Assembly (NCBI RefSeq): GCF_036231945.1
Contig: NZ_CP109599.1
Location: 1,178,001-1,242,000 of the forward strand
Length of the DNA stretch: 64,000 nt
Direction of reading: 5' to 3'
Source: Streptomyces sp. NBC_01429
GTDB taxonomy: Bacteria > Actinomycetota > Actinomycetes > Streptomycetales > Streptomycetaceae
Notes under the pieces: model-generated
Seen by the model: only the letters and a program-made list of their open reading frames with translations
Told to the model about the DNA's origin: nothing
The model's database searches: none
Translations under genes and position numbers: made by a program
Part shown: in pieces, positions 33,048 to 42,900 of the stretch
Layout of the letters: every line of letters starts with the position of its first letter
Position numbering within the stretch: the first letter of the stretch is position 1

Positions 33048-33092
33048 CAGGGGGGTGTAGGGGTGTGATCCGGTCGGCCCGCTGTTTAGCGT
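33048..33092 (+). promoter_or_regulatory. Predicted promoter of the P450-ferredoxin operon with TAGGGG repeats
   Basis: CAGGGG (33048-33053) and TAGGGG (33058-33063) are 10 bp apart; after 23 bp TAGCGT (33087-33092) gives a -10 box, about 95 nt before the first ATG. The layout mirrors the opposing promoter some 85 bp away. The rest of the 298-nt divergent region (32889-33186) shows GC-rich runs but no gene. Confidence 0.62.
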
Positions 33093-33186
33093 GCGAGCAG
33101 CGGTCGGAAAGCGCCGCGCCCGGCACCGCCACGGGCGGCTGCTCGACGTGTCCGCGCGTACGACGTATCGAGTGCGAGAGGGCATC

Positions 33187-34416
33187 ATGACCCAACCAGC
33201 CGAACAGGACCACGACACGACGCGGCATCCCGCGTTCCCGATGGCGCGCGCCTGCCCGTTCAGCCCGCCGGAGGAGTACGCCAAGCTGCGGGAGACCGAG
33301 CCGGTCTCGCGCGCCAGCCTCAAGGTCAACGGCAAGCCCGCGTGGCTGATCACGAAGCACGATCACATCAAGAAGATCCTCGGCGACTCGCGGGTGACCG
33401 CGAATCTGAAGCTGCCCGGCTATCCGCTCCAGGTGCCGGTCCCCGAGGAGATGCTCCAGGCGGTGCCACTGACCTTCCTGTCGATGGATCCGCCGGACCA
33501 CACGGTCCAGCGGCGCATGCTGGCACCGGAGTTCAGCGTCCGGTCGATGCGCGCGCTGCGGGAGCGGGTGCAGCAGATCGTGGACCACCAGATCGACACG
33601 ATGCTCGCCGCCGGCGGCCCGGTGGATCTGGTGACCGCCCTCGCCCTGCCGGTGCCCTCCCTGGTCATCTGCGAACTGCTCGGGGTGCCGTACGAGGACC
33701 ACGAGCGGTTCGAGATCTGGGCCTGGCAGATCATGAATCATGACATCAGCGACGAGGAACGTGGCGTCGCGCACTATGAACTGGACCAGTACGTCGACCA
33801 GTTGGTCACCACCAAGGAGTCCGTGCCGGGCGACGACATGATCAGCCGGCTGATCGAGCAGAACCGCGCCGAGCCGGCGGTGACCCACGCCGACATCGTC
33901 AGCATGGCCCGGCTGATGCTGGTCACCGGCCATGAGACGACCGCCAACATGATCGCGCTCGGCACCCTGGCGCTGCTGGAGAACCCGGACCAGCTCGACG
34001 CCGTCAAGAAGGACTCGGCGCTGCTGCCCAAGGCCGTCGAGGAGCTGCTGCGCTACTTCTCCATCTCCGACTCCGGCACCGCCCGCGTCGCCCTGGAGGA
34101 CATCGAGATCGGCGGTGTCACCATCCGGGCCGGCGAGGGCATCCTGCCGCTCAACAACTCCGCCAACCACGACGAGTCGGTCTTCCCGGACGCGAACACC
34201 CTGGACATCGGCCGGGAGGCCCGCAGCCACCTCGCCTTCGGTTACGGGATCCACCAGTGCGTCGGCCAGAACCTGGCCCGCCTCGAACTCGAAATCGTCT
34301 ACGGCACCCTCTTCCGCCGCATCCCCGAACTCCGCCTCGCCGCGCCCCTGGAGAAGCTGAAGTTCAAGGACGACGCGATGGTCTTCGGCGTCTACGAGCT
34401 GCCCGTCACCTGGTAG
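33187..34416 (+). CDS. Cytochrome P450 (macrolactam tailoring)
   Basis: 409 residues, soluble bacterial class P450. Seen: I-helix TGHETT (247-252), ExxR at 286-289 (EELLR), and heme loop FGYGIHQCVGQ with Cys358. It is encoded in an operon with a second P450 and a ferredoxin under the predicted cluster promoter, so it probably oxidises the macrolactam or a late intermediate; the site cannot be predicted. The ATG at 33187 follows an AGAGGG site; a longer in-frame start at 33091 would put the coding region over the -10 box. It is closely similar to the next gene, with long stretches of identical DNA, so the pair arose by duplication. Confidence 0.93.
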   Translation: MTQPAEQDHDTTRHPAFPMARACPFSPPEEYAKLRETEPVSRASLKVNGKPAWLITKHDHIKKILGDSRVTANLKLPGYPLQVPVPEEMLQAVPLTFLSMDPPDHTVQRRMLAPEFSVRSMRALRERVQQIVDHQIDTMLAAGGPVDLVTALALPVPSLVICELLGVPYEDHERFEIWAWQIMNHDISDEERGVAHYELDQYVDQLVTTKESVPGDDMISRLIEQNRAEPAVTHADIVSMARLMLVTGHETTANMIALGTLALLENPDQLDAVKKDSALLPKAVEELLRYFSISDSGTARVALEDIEIGGVTIRAGEGILPLNNSANHDESVFPDANTLDIGREARSHLAFGYGIHQCVGQNLARLELEIVYGTLFRRIPELRLAAPLEKLKFKDDAMVFGVYELPVTW

Positions 34417-34432
34417 GTGCCGCACCGGCACC
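34416..34432 (+). terminator. Small hairpin between the two P450 genes
   Basis: GGTGCCG (34416-34422) pairs with CGGCACC (34426-34432) over a 3-nt loop, starting on the last base of the first P450 stop codon. It is too short to stop transcription fully and may stabilise or attenuate the message. Confidence 0.45.
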
Positions 34433-34485
34433 TCAGCACACCGCCGCTCCGCTCCGGCACCCCGTTTCGATTCGAGAGGGCATCC

Positions 34486-35721
34486 ATGACCCAGTCCGCC
34501 GAAGGCACCCGGGACGAGGTGGCGACGCAGCATCCCGCCTTCCCGATGGTGCGCACCTGCCCGTTCGCCCCGCCGCAGGAGTACGCCAAGCTCCGCGAGA
34601 CCGAGCCGGTCTCCCGCGCGACCCTCAAGGTCAACGGCAAGCCCACCTGGCTGGTCACCAAGCACGACCACGTCAAGGAGGTGCTCGGTGACGCCCGGGT
34701 GAGTTCGAACCTCAAACTCCCCGGCTACCCGCACCAGTTCCACATCCCGGAGGAGATGCTCCAGTCCGTCCGGCTGATGCTCCTGTCGATGGATCCGCCG
34801 CAGCACACCGATCAGCGCCGCATGCTGATCCCCGAGTTCACCGCCCGCAGGGTGCGCGAGATGCGGCCGCGGATCCAGGAGATCGTGGACGAGCGGATCG
34901 ACGCGATGCTCGCCTCGGGCGGCCCGGTGGATCTGGTGACCGCCCTCGCCCTGCCGGTGCCCTCGCTGGTCATCTGCGAACTGATCGGGGTCCCCTACGA
35001 GGACCACCGGCAGTTCGAGGAGTGGTCGGCGCTGATGATGAACCGCGACATCAGCCAGGAGGAGTACGGGGCGGCGGTGGCCGGTCTGGACATGTATCTG
35101 GACAAGCTGGTCACCACGAAGGAGAACGAGCCCGGTGACGATCTGATCAGCCGGTTCATCGAGAAGAACCGCGCCGAGCCGGTCGCTGACCACACCGACA
35201 TCGTGACCATGGCCCGGCTGATGCTGGTCGGTGGGCACGAGACGAGTGCCAACATGATCGCGCTCGGTGTGCTGGCGCTGCTGGAGCACCCCGAGCAGCT
35301 GGACGCCGTCAAGAACGACGCCGCGCTGCTGCCCAGGGCCATCGAGGAACTGCTGCGCTACTTCTCCATCTCCGACTCCGGCACCGCCCGCGTCGCCCTG
35401 GAGGACATCGAAGTCGGCGGCACCACGATCCGGGCCGGCGAGGGCATCCTCGCCCTCAACAACTCCGCCAACCACGACGAGGCCGTCTTCCACGACCCCG
35501 ACACCCTCGACATCCGCCGGGAGGCCCGTAACCACCTCGCCTTCGGGTACGGGATCCACCAGTGCATCGGCCAGAACCTGGCCCGCCTCGAACTCGAAAT
35601 CGTCTACGGCACCCTCTTCCGCCGCATCCCCGAACTCCGCCTCGCCACGCCCTTGGACGAACTCCAGTTCAAGGACGACGCGATGGTCTACGGCATCTAC
35701 GAACTGCCCGTCACCTGGTGA
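34486..35721 (+). CDS. Second cytochrome P450, duplicate of its neighbour
   Basis: 411 residues. The I-helix reads GGHETS (Thr to Ser at the second position), with EELLRYF and heme loop FGYGIHQCIGQ. The N-terminus (MTQ.AE...HPAFPM) and most of the chain match the upstream P450; differences cluster around residues 80-130 and 170-205, regions that usually include substrate-contacting loops. The 69-nt spacer and identical GAGAGGGCATC ribosome-site context indicate tandem duplication. Likely a second oxidation of the same macrolactam scaffold. An upstream in-frame start at 34417 lies directly after the previous stop without a ribosome site and is rejected. Confidence 0.93.
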   Translation: MTQSAEGTRDEVATQHPAFPMVRTCPFAPPQEYAKLRETEPVSRATLKVNGKPTWLVTKHDHVKEVLGDARVSSNLKLPGYPHQFHIPEEMLQSVRLMLLSMDPPQHTDQRRMLIPEFTARRVREMRPRIQEIVDERIDAMLASGGPVDLVTALALPVPSLVICELIGVPYEDHRQFEEWSALMMNRDISQEEYGAAVAGLDMYLDKLVTTKENEPGDDLISRFIEKNRAEPVADHTDIVTMARLMLVGGHETSANMIALGVLALLEHPEQLDAVKNDAALLPRAIEELLRYFSISDSGTARVALEDIEVGGTTIRAGEGILALNNSANHDEAVFHDPDTLDIRREARNHLAFGYGIHQCIGQNLARLELEIVYGTLFRRIPELRLATPLDELQFKDDAMVYGIYELPVTW

Positions 35722-35749
35722 CCGGCCCCCGAGGAGAGGTCTGCCCGCC

Positions 35750-35941
35750 ATGCGCGTCAGCATCGAAACCGACAAGTGTGTGGGCTCGGGCCAGTGTGTG
35801 ATGCTCGCGCCCGATGTCTTCGACCAGGGTGACGACGGCATCGTCCTGCTGCTCCAGGACGAGCCGCCCGAGGAGACGCACGAGGATGTGCGGCAGTCGG
35901 CCATGATGTGCCCGACCCGCCTCATCCACGTCGCGGAGTGA
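35750..35941 (+). CDS. 3Fe-4S-type ferredoxin for the P450s
   Basis: 63 residues. Cys10, Cys16 and Cys54 (CVGSGQC and CPTRLI) give the three-cysteine pattern of ferredoxins that serve Streptomyces P450s; the usual fourth cysteine position is Gly13 or nearby, consistent with a 3Fe-4S cluster. It lies 28 nt after the second P450 with a GAGGAGAGG site, so the three are one transcript. No dedicated ferredoxin reductase is in this operon. Confidence 0.93.
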   Translation: MRVSIETDKCVGSGQCVMLAPDVFDQGDDGIVLLLQDEPPEETHEDVRQSAMMCPTRLIHVAE

Positions 35942-35947
35942 ACCGCC

Positions 35948-35981
35948 CCGGCGGGCACCCGGCTCTCCGGGTGCCCGCCGG
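35948..35981 (+). terminator. Strong terminator after the P450-ferredoxin operon
   Basis: A perfect 15-bp stem (35948-35962 with 35967-35981) with a CTCT loop lies 6 nt after the ferredoxin stop. It probably marks the right border of the macrolactam cluster. Confidence 0.88.
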
Positions 35982-36080
35982 ACCCGCGCCGCGGCCGGGC
36001 TTCATCCGTACGGACCGGCTTACCCCCGAATGCCGGACGCCGGGGACTGGAACCCTCACGGAGCGAGCAGAAGAGGGACC

Positions 36081-37439
36081 ATGACACGAGCAAGGATCCT
36101 CATCGTCGGAGGCGGCTTCGCCGGAGTCGAGTGCGCCCGCCGCCTGGAACGCACCCTCTCGCCCGAGCAGGCGCGGATCGCCCTGGTGGCGCCCTTCAGC
36201 TACCAGCTCTACATGCCCCTGCTGCCCCAGGTGGCCTCCGGGGTGCTCACCCCGCAGTCCGTGGCGGTCTCGCTGCGGCGCGGGCTGCACCACACCCGCG
36301 TCATCCCCGGCGGCTCCATCGGTGTGGACACCGACGCCAAGGTGTGCGTCATCCGGAAGATCACCGATGAGATCGTCGATGAACGGTACGACTATCTCGT
36401 CCTCGCGCCCGGCAGCGTGACCAGGACCTTCGACATCCCCGGCCTGTCCGAGCACGCCCTGGGCATGAAGACGCTCGCCGAGGCCGCGTATCTGCGCGAT
36501 CACGTCATCGCCCAGCTCGATCTGGCCGACGCGGCGACCGACGAGGCCGAGCGCGCCTCCCGGCTGCGGTTCATCGTGGTGGGCGGCGGCTACGCGGGGA
36601 CCGAGACGGCGGCCTGCCTCCAGCGCATCACCATGTCGGCGGCCCGGCGCTACCCCCGGCTGGACGCGCGGCTGATCAAGTGGCACATCGTCGACGTGGC
36701 GCCCAAGCTGATGCCGGAACTCGGCGACAAGCTCGGCACGGACGCCCTGCGGATCCTGCGCGCCCGCGGCATCGAGGTGTCCCTCGGTGTCTCGGTCGCC
36801 AAGGTCGAACCCGAGCTGGTCACCCTCACCGACGGCCGCGCGCTGCCCTGCCGCACCCTCGTCTGGACGGCGGGCGTCACCGCGAGCCCGCTGATCGCCA
36901 CCCTGGGCGCCGAGACCGAACGGGGCCGGCTCACCGTCACCAGCCGGCTCACCGTGCCCGGCGCCGACGGGGTCTTCGCCCTGGGCGACGCCGCCGCCGT
37001 GCCCGACCTCACCAAGGGCGACGGCGCCGTCTGCCCGCCCACCGCACAGCACGCCCAGCGCCAGGGCCGGACGGCCGCCGACAACGTGACCGCCTCGCTG
37101 CGCGGCACCGCCCCGCGCTCCTACGTCCACAAGGACCTCGGTCTGGTGGTCGACCTCGGCGGCAGGGACGCGGTGTCCCGCCCCCTCGGCCTGCAACTGA
37201 CCGGTCTTCCGGCCCAGGCCGTGGCGCGCGGCTATCATCTGATGGCGCTGCGCACCAATGTCGCCAAGGTCCGTACGATGACCAACTGGCTGCTGAACGC
37301 GGCGGCGGGCGACGACTACGTCCGTACCGGATTCCAGAGCCGCCGACCGGCCACCCTGCGCGACTTCGAGTACACCGACTCCTATCTGACGCACGATCAG
37401 ATCCGGTCGCGCACAAGGTCACCGGCCTCCGGCGGCTGA
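36081..37439 (+). CDS. NDH-2-like FAD-dependent NAD(P)H dehydrogenase
   Basis: 452 residues with two dinucleotide-binding folds: FAD motif VGGGFAGVE near residue 9, NAD(P)H motif VGGGYAGTE near 171, then FALGDAAAV and PPTAQHAQRQG typical of type II NADH:quinone dehydrogenases. These are peripheral membrane enzymes that pass electrons to menaquinone without pumping protons. The ATG at 36081 follows AGAGGG; a start at 36030 is in frame but lacks a site. Being next to a ferredoxin it could be read as a ferredoxin reductase, but the intervening terminator and the NDH-2 motifs argue against that. Confidence 0.85.
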   Translation: MTRARILIVGGGFAGVECARRLERTLSPEQARIALVAPFSYQLYMPLLPQVASGVLTPQSVAVSLRRGLHHTRVIPGGSIGVDTDAKVCVIRKITDEIVDERYDYLVLAPGSVTRTFDIPGLSEHALGMKTLAEAAYLRDHVIAQLDLADAATDEAERASRLRFIVVGGGYAGTETAACLQRITMSAARRYPRLDARLIKWHIVDVAPKLMPELGDKLGTDALRILRARGIEVSLGVSVAKVEPELVTLTDGRALPCRTLVWTAGVTASPLIATLGAETERGRLTVTSRLTVPGADGVFALGDAAAVPDLTKGDGAVCPPTAQHAQRQGRTAADNVTASLRGTAPRSYVHKDLGLVVDLGGRDAVSRPLGLQLTGLPAQAVARGYHLMALRTNVAKVRTMTNWLLNAAAGDDYVRTGFQSRRPATLRDFEYTDSYLTHDQIRSRTRSPASGG

Positions 37440-37471
37440 CCCTCCGACGGGGGGCGGGGAGGAGTGGGGCC

Positions 37472-39967
37472 GTGGAGCACACCCTGAGCATGACGGACCG
37501 GCCGGAGCCACCGCTGCGTGGGCATCTCGACCTGGGCGACCGGCCGGGCGTCCCCCACCCCATCGAGGTCACCAGCCGCTTCCTGACCAGAGGCGGCGTC
37601 CCCCACATACCGGTGACCGCCGAGTACCACTACAGCCGCCACCCCCGCGCCCGCTGGGAACAGGCGCTGCGGAAGATCAGGAGCGGTGGCGCGACGGCCG
37701 TCGCGAGCTATCTGTTCTGGCTCCACCACGCCCCCGAGGAGGGCGCCCCGCGCTTCGACGGCCACCTCGACGTACGGCACTTCGCGCAGCTGTGCGCGCG
37801 GCTCGGTCTCGGCTTCGTACCGCGGATCGGCCCGTGGGTGCACGCGGAGGCGCGGGGCGGCGGGCTGCCCGACTGGGTACGGGCGCGGGACATCACCGTA
37901 CGCAGCGACGACCCGGGCTATCTGGCGCTGGTGCGCGGCTGGTACGGCGCGGTCGCCGAGCAGCTGCGCGGCCTCGACCGGGCCTCCGGCGGGCCGGTGC
38001 TCGCCCTCCAGATCGAGAACGAGCTGTTCGCCGACCCCGGGCACCTGGCCAGACTCAAGGCGCTCGCCGCCGAGCTGGGCCTCGACGCGCCGCTGTGGAC
38101 CACCACCGCCTGGGGCGGCGTGCGGCTGCCGGGGGACGAACTGCTCCCGCTGTACGGCGGATACACCGACGGCTTCTGGTTCGGCTCCGACGATCCCTGG
38201 GACGACAGCTGCCGCGCCAACTTCCTCTTCGGCCACGACCGCGACGATCCGGGCATCGGCGCCGATCTGCGCACCGGCGCGGCCGCGGCGAGCACCGCCG
38301 ACCCGAGCCGTTTCCCTTTCGCCACCTGCGAGTTGGGCGGCGGCATGGCGCAGGCGTACCACCGCAGGGTGCGGGTCGCCCCGGACGATGTCGCCGCGCT
38401 CGCCCTGACCAAACTGGGCTGCGGCTCCAACTGGCAGGGCTACTACGTCTTCCACGGCGGCACCAACCCGGGCCCCGGCCTCCAGGAGTCCCACGCGACC
38501 GGCTCGCCCAACGACCTGCCGGAGCTGACCTACGACTTCCAGGCACCGCTGGGCGAGTACGGCCAGGCCAGGGAGCACTACTTCGCACTGCGCCAACAGC
38601 ACCTGATGCTGGCCGACTTCGGCCCCGCGCTGGCGCCGTGCGCGAGTGTGCTGCCCGACCGGCGGCCGGCCGGCCCCGGCGACACGTCCACCCTGCGCTG
38701 GGCCCTGCGCTCCGACGGCGACACCGGCTGGCTGTTCGTCAACAACCACCAGCCGCACGAGCCGTTGCCCGACCATCCCGGCGTACGGTTCGACCTCGCG
38801 CTCCCGGACGGCCACCGGGTCCGGTTCCCGCACCGTCCGGTGACCGTCCCCTCGGGCGCGTACTTCTGCTGGCCGGTCGGGCTGTGTACCGCCGGTGTGC
38901 GGCTGGCCTGGGCCACCGCGCAGCCGGTGTGCGTCCGGGAGCTGGGCGGCCGTCAGGTGCTGGTGCTGGCCGCCGAGGACGGCATCCCCGTCGAGCTGGC
39001 GTTCGCCCGCCCCGCCCCGGCCCCGATCCGCGTCCCCGAGGGCGCCGACGTCACCGACACGGGCGACGCGGTGCTGGTCGGCGGGGTGCGGCCGGGTACG
39101 GACTGCCTGATCACCGTCGGCACCGACGCGGGCGAGACCGACATCCTGGTGCTCGACCGGGCCACCGCGCGCACCGCCGTCCCGCTCGACGTCCTGGGCG
39201 CCGAGCGGCTGGTGCTGTGCGCGGACGCCGTCACCGACGAGGACGGGGCGCTGCGGCTGCACACCGCCCGTGACCGCCCGGACTTCGCCCTGCTGCCCGC
39301 GCCGGAACGGCTGCCCGAGGTGCCGGGCGCCACGCTCTCCTCGGCGGCCGACGGTGTGTTCACCCGTTACACACTGCTGCCCGACAGCGGTCCCGACGAC
39401 GGTCCCGACGACGGCGTACGGGTCACCGTACGGCGGATCCGGGAGGCCGCCGCTCCCCCGGCCGCCGTCACCCGCGTACCCGGACGGGCGAGCGCCCCCG
39501 CCGCCGAGGCGTACGAGAACGCGGAGATCCACCGCGTCCGGGTCACCGGCATCCCCACCGACGCGGACGAACTGCTGCTGCGCGTGCACTGGAGCGGTGA
39601 CACGGCCCGCGCCTACGGCCACCGGGACGGAGAAGAGGACGGGGACGGGATCGGGGACAGGAACGGGGGCCGGGACGCGGGTGAAGACAGGGACCGCGCG
39701 GGCTCGCTGTTCGCCGACGACTTCTGCCACGGGCGCCCCTGGGAGATCGGGCTGAGCGCGCTCGGTCCGCTCACCGGGGAACCCCGGGAGCGGACCGTCG
39801 AACTGCGGCTGCTGCCGCTGGCCGCCGACTCGCCGGTCCGCTTCCCGCCCGCCGCCCGCCCCGACCCGGGCGGCGCCCCGTTCCACGTGGCGCTGGAGCG
39901 CGTCGAGGCGGAGGTCGTGCGGGTTTGGGAGGTCGCTCCGGCCGCCGCCCTCAGGGACCGGTCGTGA
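37472..39967 (+). CDS. GH35-type beta-galactosidase
   Basis: 831 residues. The N-terminal TIM barrel has the GH35 pattern: PVTAEYHYSRHPRARWEQALRK, the acid/base Glu184 in LQIENE and the candidate nucleophile Glu287 in ATCELGGG. It should remove terminal beta-galactosyl groups; no signal peptide is visible, so substrates are probably taken up first. GTG at 37472 with GGAGGAG 7 nt upstream is preferred to ATG 37490. Acidic low-complexity stretches appear in the C-terminal half (GPDDGPDDG; a Gly/Asp-rich run encoded about 39630-39700). The 3' end overlaps the convergent next gene by 17 nt. Confidence 0.85.
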   Translation: MEHTLSMTDRPEPPLRGHLDLGDRPGVPHPIEVTSRFLTRGGVPHIPVTAEYHYSRHPRARWEQALRKIRSGGATAVASYLFWLHHAPEEGAPRFDGHLDVRHFAQLCARLGLGFVPRIGPWVHAEARGGGLPDWVRARDITVRSDDPGYLALVRGWYGAVAEQLRGLDRASGGPVLALQIENELFADPGHLARLKALAAELGLDAPLWTTTAWGGVRLPGDELLPLYGGYTDGFWFGSDDPWDDSCRANFLFGHDRDDPGIGADLRTGAAAASTADPSRFPFATCELGGGMAQAYHRRVRVAPDDVAALALTKLGCGSNWQGYYVFHGGTNPGPGLQESHATGSPNDLPELTYDFQAPLGEYGQAREHYFALRQQHLMLADFGPALAPCASVLPDRRPAGPGDTSTLRWALRSDGDTGWLFVNNHQPHEPLPDHPGVRFDLALPDGHRVRFPHRPVTVPSGAYFCWPVGLCTAGVRLAWATAQPVCVRELGGRQVLVLAAEDGIPVELAFARPAPAPIRVPEGADVTDTGDAVLVGGVRPGTDCLITVGTDAGETDILVLDRATARTAVPLDVLGAERLVLCADAVTDEDGALRLHTARDRPDFALLPAPERLPEVPGATLSSAADGVFTRYTLLPDSGPDDGPDDGVRVTVRRIREAAAPPAAVTRVPGRASAPAAEAYENAEIHRVRVTGIPTDADELLLRVHWSGDTARAYGHRDGEEDGDGIGDRNGGRDAGEDRDRAGSLFADDFCHGRPWEIGLSALGPLTGEPRERTVELRLLPLAADSPVRFPPAARPDPGGAPFHVALERVEAEVVRVWEVAPAAALRDRS

Positions 39968-42900
39968 CCGACGCGGGCTCGCGCGCGTGACGCACGAGCC
40001 GTACGGGGCCGAAGAGGCCGGTACGGATCTGGCCGGCGACGACCGCGCCGGTCGGTGAGGCGTCGTCCAGATAGCCCGCGAGCGTGCCGCGCACCACGAT
40101 CTCGATCCGATTCTCGCCGGGTCGCAGGGCGTCCGTGACATCACTGGTCCAGGGCGACCAGACGAGCCGTCCCGTCAGGGTGCCGTTGACCGTGACATCG
40201 GCGCAGCCGCGGACCTCGCCGAGGTCGAGCAGCACCCGCCCGCCGTCCGTACCGGCGGCGGCGGTGGTGGTGTGCCGGAACCACCGCTCGGGCGCGCACA
40301 CCGTCGTCCGGTAGCGCACCTCGCCTCCCAGGGAGCGCAGTCCCAGCTCCTCCCAGCTCGCCAACGGGGCGGCGGCCTCGGCGACTTCGGCCGTCACGGC
40401 CGTGTCGAGGAGGGCTCCGCCCCGGCGGCCGTCGGTGGCGGTGATCCGCAGATACACCGGCGTACCGGCGGCGAGGGGGCGCCGCAGCACGACCCGGCCC
40501 GCCTCCATGGCGTACTCCTCGCCCGCCACCACGACGGTGGTCGGCAGGGAGGTGGGGACGGACAGCGAGGTGGTGCCGAGCGGTGCGGTCAGCCGCAGCC
40601 ATTCGGTCCGCCCGCCGCCCGGGGACAGGTCGGGCACGAGCGGCTCGACCACCCCGCCCGGTGCGGCGGCCGGCTCCAGCCAGTGCGCGCCCGGCAGCGG
40701 ATGGGGCCTGGCCCAGACGCACGCGAAGCGCGGGTCCCGGGGACTGGCGAGCCGACTGCGCAGCGGAACCCGTTCGTCCTCGCGAAAGGCCCGCCAGCCG
40801 GGCCCGCTGATCCAGCCGAGGCCGCCCCGGAGCCGGGGCGGGGAGTCCAGTACGACGGCGGTCGGCGCGGGCGGCGGCGAACCCTCGGACGAGCCGGCCG
40901 CGGATCCGGCGGCGGATCCGGCCCGCGTCACCCGCAGCACCACGGTGTTCTCACCGATCCGCAGCCGCTCCCGGATCTCGTACGGGTGGATCCGGATCTC
41001 GCGATGGCCGGGATACGGGTTGAAGTCGCCCTGTCTGCCGATCTCGACGCCGTTGACGAACACCCCGCACGGGCCGTCGCTGCCGACCTGGATCGTGCAG
41101 TCGGGCGGCAGCGCGTCGAGGCGCGTGCGGAAGGTCAGGTCCCTGCTCTCGCCGACGACGGCGGCGGTGTCGTCCGCCGCTTCGAGCCAGGCCGGGCGAC
41201 GGTACGCGAGCGGTCCGCGCACCACGGCGAAGGAGGCGCGCACCGGTCCCTCCACCACGGCCTCCAGCTCGATCTCCAGCTCGACGGTGCGCCCCGCCGC
41301 CCGCACGGGCAGCAGACTGAACGACTGGTAGCCCGAGTCCCGTACGGTGACGGGCGCGCCGTCGACCGTGATCCGGCGCGCCGCGTTGGCTCCCACGGCG
41401 AGATACAGCCCGTCGCGGTCGGGCAGCGCGAGATGGGTGCGGACGGCGACGCGGCCACCCGCCGGAACCCGCCGCCAGTCGAGGAACTCCTCGGGAACGT
41501 ACCCCTTGGGGCCGAGCGCTTCGGCGTGGGCCGGGTCGTTGCGGATGCCCCGGGACAGCGACCACTGGGCGGGCCGCCAGCCGTCGGCGGGCGGCTCGGC
41601 TCCGGTCCAGGGTCCGCGCACCAGCGCGAACGGCCCGTACCCGGCGACGACGGGCCGCCAGGGAGCCGCCGCGCCGGGCACGGGGCCCGCGCCCCTTCCC
41701 TTGCCAACGCCGTTGCTCCTGCCCATGCCGTTGCCTCTGCCCGCGCCATCGCCTCTGCCCCGGTCGTTGCTTCTGCCCGCGCCGTAGCCGCCGCCGTAGC
41801 CGTCGGTCAGATGATCCATGCGCCAGACCTCGATGGGCAGGATGCCGGTACGGTCGGCCGCCGCCAGGTCCCCCCGGCTGTTGTCCAGCGTCGAGGTCGC
41901 CAGCGCCGTCCACGGGCCGTCGACCGGAAGGCTGTCGCGCTCCTCGCCCAGCGGTGCGCGCGTCGGCACGGGCAGCGCGGGCGCGAGGACGACCAGCGCG
42001 ACCGGCCCGTCCTCGAAGCCGAGGTCCAGCAGCCACTCCCCGTCGGGGGCAGGGGTCACGGGCAGATCCGTACGGTGTCCCGTCCCCGGGTCCCAGCGCT
42101 GGGCGCGCGGCCGGTCGGGGCCCAGGCCCGTCACCCGGACCCGCGCCCGGCGCGCGCCCGGCGGGCGGAACCGGTAGCCGGTGGTGCGCAGTTGCTCCCA
42201 GTACTCCTCCCAGGGGAAGCCCCCGGTCCACCAGTCCCCGGTGTCCAGCGAGACCACGGGGGCCTCGGTGCCGGACCGTTCGTCGTGCGCGACCAGGGTC
42301 AGCACGTGGCAGTCACCGTGCCGGCGCAGCAGGAACGGCGCGTCCGCCCGTACCCGCACCGGACCGCTCGCCACCGCTTCGGGCACCTGGTCGGCGGTTT
42401 CGGCCAGGACGAAGGCGCCCCGGGCCAGGGCGGCGCCGAACGCCTCTGCCGCCGTGTCCTGGGACGGGTCCGGCTCCTCGCCGAGGAAGAGTTCCGGCGG
42501 GCGGCCGACGCAGATCACCCGGCCGCCCGCCGCCGCGAAGCGGACCAGCGTTCGGGCGGCGCGCACGTGCAGGGCCCGCACCGGCGGCAGGATCACCGTG
42601 CGGTAGGTCTCGTCCCCGACACGCAGACCGGCGCCGTCCGTGCCGCCGGTGCTGTCCGTGCCGCCGACGCTGTCCGTGCCATCCGTTACCAAGGTCCCGG
42701 ACGCGAGGGTCGTCTCGTCCAGGACGTCGTGGTCGATCCCGGCGCGCTCCAGTAAGCCGCGCTCCTCCGCGTACCACGAACTCCGGCCGTTGAGACGGTG
42801 GTAGACGGCCGCCGCCGTACGGGCCGGGCCGAGCGGCCCGTCGAGTCGCTGGTACGCCTGGGCCGTGGTCGTCGGGGAGAGCAGCACCGTGTCGCACACG

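Noticed and set aside
36081..37439. NDH-2-like flavoprotein as ferredoxin reductase of the P450 operon
   Set aside because: A strong terminator at 35948-35981 and a separate ribosome site divide it from the operon, and its motifs fit NDH-2 better. A role as electron donor cannot be fully excluded.
36680..37471. A long N-terminal extension of the GH35 gene
   Set aside because: The frame remains open but overlaps the NDH-2-like gene in another frame and is Arg-rich noise. GTG 37472 with a GGAGGAG site fits the family start.
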